Source: a virus. Taken from it: 30,235 bases of DNA. Made by a program: the position numbers and the translations under genes. Position 1 is the first letter of the stretch. Every line of letters begins with the position of its first letter. The notes under the pieces are model-generated. The model worked only from the letters and a program-made list of their open reading frames with translations. It was not told the DNA's origin and did no database searches. Below, in pieces: positions 27,181 through 30,235 of the stretch. The stretch spans positions 1 through 30,235 of the IMG/VR virus record IMGVR_UViG_3300042467_000968; one strand, written 5' to 3'.

Positions 27181-30048
27181 ATGGACACGGCAGAGTTCCT
27201 TGGGCGGGTGATGCCGCCGCAGGGGTATTATTCCGTCATTACCATCCAGGGTAGTGCACCGCGTCAGCGGTTCGTCGATGACATCGAGACCCTGGCGGAA
27301 GTTGTGCTGCGCCTCAGCGCGCGTGGCGAGAACGTCTACTATGCCGTGTCGTCGTTCCGAGACAGCACGAGCCGCACGCAGAAGAACGTCCTACTCACCA
27401 AGGCGCTCTATCTCGACATCGACTGTGGCCCGGGTAAGCCCTTCGCCGACTGGAAGGAGGGGCTGCTGTGCCTACGTGACTTCATCGCTGGGAACGCGCT
27501 ACCCAAGCCGACCATCGTATCATCAGGCAACGGCCTGCATGTGTACTGGATCTTGGATGAAGCCATCCCACCCGAGGACTGGCAGCCCATGGCTGACCGC
27601 CTCAAGGCTCTGATCCCGCGCGATCCCACCAGTGGCACGCCGATGTTCGATCCGGCGGTGCCTGCCGACAGTGCGCGTGTGCTGCGTGCTCCAGGCACGA
27701 CGAACCCGAAGGGCAACAAGACCGTCCGAGTGCTGATCGAAGCACCAGAGGTGCCCGTCGCTGAGATGCGCCGCGTGCTGGGAAACCCCCAACCTCGCAT
27801 AGTGCAGGCACAGAAGTCCAACGTGCTGGCATCGATGGCGGTGAAACAGGAGTTCCCGCCTTCCGACCCAGTGACCGTTGAGCGCAAGTGCGCGCAGGTT
27901 GGCTGGGCTGCGGGCCACCAAACCGAGGTGGAGGAGCCGTTCTGGTACGCCCTGCTGGGCATCGCAGCTTTCTGCCAGCAACCTGAGGAGACGGCGCTCG
28001 CATGGAGCGAGCAGCACCCGGGCTTCGACGAAGCCAAGACCCTCAACAAGCTGGCTCAGTGGCGCTCCAGGGCCACGGGTCCTACCACCTGCAAGAAGTT
28101 TGAAGAGCTGCGACCTGAGGGCTGCAAGAAGTGCCCGCTGAAGGACCGCATCTCCACACCGGCTGCGCTGGGCATCCAGTACCAAGAGGTCGCCATCGCA
28201 GAGGACGCGCCAGATGAGGGCGCTGAAGCCATCCCCATGCCTCATGGGTTCAAGCGGGCGGCGCAGGGCATCGTGCTCAGCCTGGACGGTACGGACATCC
28301 CCCTGTGCAGCTTCGACATCTATCCGCTGAGCTACGGGCGTGACGAGTCCCTGGGCTACGAGACCGTCCGCTACCGCTGGAAGCGTCCGCATGTGGGCTG
28401 GCAGACCCTGACCTTCCGGCAGGCGTACTTACCCGACAACGCAGCTCGGGAGTTTGCCAGCACCATCGCCGACCAGGGCATTGTCCTCACTACACGCAAG
28501 CAGACGGAGACATTTCAGCACATGCTGCGCTCCTACATGGAAGAGCTGCGCAAGCTCCGCAGCGTGACCAACCTCTACTCCACGATGGGGTGGAAGGAAG
28601 ACAACACCCAGTTCCTCATCGGCGACACTCTCATTCGACAGAACGTCGGTGGCTCCGTGGTGCACGACGATGCCACCACGGCATCGGCCATCCAGCGTAA
28701 CTCCGAGGCCATGTTCACCTCATCCGGGAGCGTGGAGGAGTGGGCATCGTTCACGGCGCTGTTGGAGAAGGCCAACATGCCGATCCATATGTTCGCCCTG
28801 TGCGTGTCGTTCTCAGCGCCCCTCTACCAGTTCTCCGGTCTCAAGGGCCTGACGATCAGCCTCTACGGGCAGACCGGTGCGGGCAAGACGCTGGCTCAGC
28901 TGTGGCAGCAGTCCATCTGGGGCGACCCAACCAAGCTCCACTTCACAGCGAAGTTCACTCAAAACGCCCTCTTCGCTCGCATGGGTCTCTACAACAACCT
29001 GCCGGTAACTATCGACGAGACCACCATGCTGCCGCCCAAGGAGGTGGGTGACTTCCTCTACTGGGTGACACAGGGCCGGGACAAAGCCCGCCTTACCCGC
29101 GCTGCTGAGGAGCGCGACCACAAGACCTGGGCGACAGTGGTCATCACATCGGCCAACCGGTCCATGGCCTCCATGCTGGCGGCAACGGGGATGGAGTCCG
29201 ACGCGCAGATGGCGCGCCTCCTCGAAGTCACGATGAACCCCCACCCCCTCTTCGTCCGCAGCACCGATGCAGGCAAGCGGATCTACGACTTCATCACCAG
29301 CCACCACGGCACTGTCGGTCAGGCGTTCCTAGATGCACTGGTCGCCATGGGTGAGGCGGGTATCCGGGCTGCGCTGGCCCACCACCGGGAGCGGTTCTTC
29401 CAGAAGTACAACTGCGCCTTCACCGGCAATGAGCGGTTCTGGGAGCAGGGCATCGTCCTGGCCGACTTCGCTGGCGAGATGGCAGCATCGCTCGGCCTGA
29501 TCCAATTCGACTACACCAAGGGCATCAAGGTCGTCCTCACGCAGATCGGTGCCATGCGGAAGGTTGTGCAGGAAAACAGCCTGGATACTTTCGACCTCAT
29601 CGCCGAGTACCTCAACGTCCATGCGGGCCAGACCCTCCAGGTGGTCCACAACGGCAACCCGAAGCCCTTCATCGACGAGAGCCGCCTGCCACGCGGCGAG
29701 GTGCATGTGCGCTACGATCTCTACGGGCCGAAGGGTTCCATCGCTGGCCCCTTCGATGGCGGCACCGTCACGCTGGATCGGCGGCACTTCAAGCAGTGGG
29801 TGGCGAACAGAGGCGCTGACTACCGCACCATCGTGCGCGACATCACCGATCAGGGCGTGAACGTCACGCCCACCAGCGAGAAGGCGTATCTGGGCAAGGA
29901 CTCGCCCATCAAGATCGGCCAGCAGTACGTGCTGTCGATCAACCTCAAGCACGCCCGGCTTGAGGGCATCTTGCGCGACGTGGATATCGCCACGACCAAC
30001 GCTGCCCTCGACACCGTGCCAAAGGTGGTACCGCTGCGGAAACCCTGA
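27181..30048 (+). CDS. AEP-type primase fused to P-loop helicase
   Basis: 955 aa from ATG 27181, with AGGGG upstream. The N-terminal primase has the archaeo-eukaryotic primase signature: DxD (D79, D81 in LYLDIDCG), SSGNGLH (114-120, catalytic His120) and SARVLRAPGTTNPKG (about 164-178). A Cys cluster (TTCKKFEELRPEGCKKC, about 300-325) could bind zinc. The C-terminal helicase has Walker A GQTGAGKT (563-570), Walker B TIDET (about 610-614) and sensor TSANR (656-660), as in DUF927-like helicases. It makes primers and unwinds the fork for the family A polymerase. It is the last gene of the plus-strand cluster and converges on a minus-strand gene. Confidence 0.93.
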   Translation: MDTAEFLGRVMPPQGYYSVITIQGSAPRQRFVDDIETLAEVVLRLSARGENVYYAVSSFRDSTSRTQKNVLLTKALYLDIDCGPGKPFADWKEGLLCLRDFIAGNALPKPTIVSSGNGLHVYWILDEAIPPEDWQPMADRLKALIPRDPTSGTPMFDPAVPADSARVLRAPGTTNPKGNKTVRVLIEAPEVPVAEMRRVLGNPQPRIVQAQKSNVLASMAVKQEFPPSDPVTVERKCAQVGWAAGHQTEVEEPFWYALLGIAAFCQQPEETALAWSEQHPGFDEAKTLNKLAQWRSRATGPTTCKKFEELRPEGCKKCPLKDRISTPAALGIQYQEVAIAEDAPDEGAEAIPMPHGFKRAAQGIVLSLDGTDIPLCSFDIYPLSYGRDESLGYETVRYRWKRPHVGWQTLTFRQAYLPDNAAREFASTIADQGIVLTTRKQTETFQHMLRSYMEELRKLRSVTNLYSTMGWKEDNTQFLIGDTLIRQNVGGSVVHDDATTASAIQRNSEAMFTSSGSVEEWASFTALLEKANMPIHMFALCVSFSAPLYQFSGLKGLTISLYGQTGAGKTLAQLWQQSIWGDPTKLHFTAKFTQNALFARMGLYNNLPVTIDETTMLPPKEVGDFLYWVTQGRDKARLTRAAEERDHKTWATVVITSANRSMASMLAATGMESDAQMARLLEVTMNPHPLFVRSTDAGKRIYDFITSHHGTVGQAFLDALVAMGEAGIRAALAHHRERFFQKYNCAFTGNERFWEQGIVLADFAGEMAASLGLIQFDYTKGIKVVLTQIGAMRKVVQENSLDTFDLIAEYLNVHAGQTLQVVHNGNPKPFIDESRLPRGEVHVRYDLYGPKGSIAGPFDGGTVTLDRRHFKQWVANRGADYRTIVRDITDQGVNVTPTSEKAYLGKDSPIKIGQQYVLSINLKHARLEGILRDVDIATTNAALDTVPKVVPLRKP

Positions 30049-30063
30049 CCTATTCGGTCAGGG
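30043..30063. terminator. Hairpin overlapping the two convergent stop codons
   Basis: CCCTGACC (30043-30050) and GGTCAGGG (30056-30063) form an 8-bp stem with the loop TATTC. The primase stop and the minus-strand gene stop both lie inside it. There is no T-tract, so it is at best a weak two-way barrier. Confidence 0.45.
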
Positions 30064-30235
30064 CGTCCATCAGCTGGCGGATGTCGTCCTGAGCACCACG
30101 CGGAGCGGCGCGCAATGCCCGCTCACCAGCGCCACGCTGGGCTTCGCGGAGTGCCCGGACGGAGTTCGGCACGAAGCGGGTGATCTCCAGGGGCGTGCCC
30201 CGGGCACCGTCGTTCCAGTTGTTGACCGCCTCGAC
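30050..30235 (-). CDS. C-terminal end of a minus-strand, probably structural gene (partial)
   Basis: The minus-strand frame is open from the right edge to the stop at 30050 (61 aa): VEAVNNWNDGARGTPLEITR, then FVPNSVRALREAQRGAGERA and a Gln/Asp-rich end DDIRQLMDALTE. GC use and codon style match the structural genes. If the phage genome is circularly permuted, this could be the 3' end of the minus-strand structural operon, for example a large internal virion protein, but the fragment is too short to identify. It converges on the primase gene, with one base between stops. Confidence 0.6.
   Translation of the reverse strand, partial: VEAVNNWNDGARGTPLEITRFVPNSVRALREAQRGAGERALRAAPRGAQDDIRQLMDALTE

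Overview
The window is a piece of a tailed double-stranded DNA phage genome, or a closely related prophage without a visible integrase. By eye it is GC-rich (about 60%), which points to a GC-rich, probably proteobacterial host, although nothing in the sequence names the host. The large portal protein (680 aa), the order terminase-portal-scaffold-coat, and the replication genes suggest a podovirus-like phage. I saw no tRNA genes, CRISPR array, insertion sequence or integrase.

Layout. (1) Minus strand, 1-7030: the head of the structural operon, read right to left: a probable small terminase, two tiny genes, the large terminase, two strong terminators flanking a palindrome, a small virion-like protein, the portal, a 76-aa protein, a scaffold-like protein and the major coat protein, which runs off the left edge. 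(2) 7031-7370: a divergent promoter region. (3) Plus strand, 7371-8192: three small genes, two of them preceded by very stable GCAA-loop hairpins, ending in a rho-independent terminator. (4) 8223-8800: an AT-rich non-coding region with many GTAAA/TTTAC and AACAATCT/AGATTGTT motifs, the best candidate for an origin or master control region. (5) Plus strand, 8884-30048: one dense co-directional early/replication cluster of about 32 genes, most overlapping by a few bases. (6) 30050-30235: the 3' end of a minus-strand gene converging on the primase gene. If the genome is circularly permuted, this could be the far end of the structural operon that starts at the small terminase; in that case the whole early region lies inside this window.

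How the genes work together. The replication core is a family A DNA polymerase with a proofreading domain, an AEP-type primase fused to a P-loop helicase, a likely ssDNA-binding protein, an SNF2-type helicase, a VRR-NUC nuclease and an Fe-S type PD-(D/E)XK nuclease. Nucleotide metabolism is represented by a dCMP deaminase and a dATP/dGTP diphosphohydrolase-like protein. The most unusual block is 8884-15031. It holds a Cys-rich zinc-binding-type protein, an M20/M42-type metallopeptidase with its metal ligands intact, a MarR-like protein, and then a MoxR-type AAA+ ATPase, an uncharacterised 283-aa protein and an HExxH/von Willebrand A (VWA) protein in a tight row. This looks like a phage-encoded ATPase/metalloprotein machine of unknown function. 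Five small helix-turn-helix proteins are spread through the early cluster.
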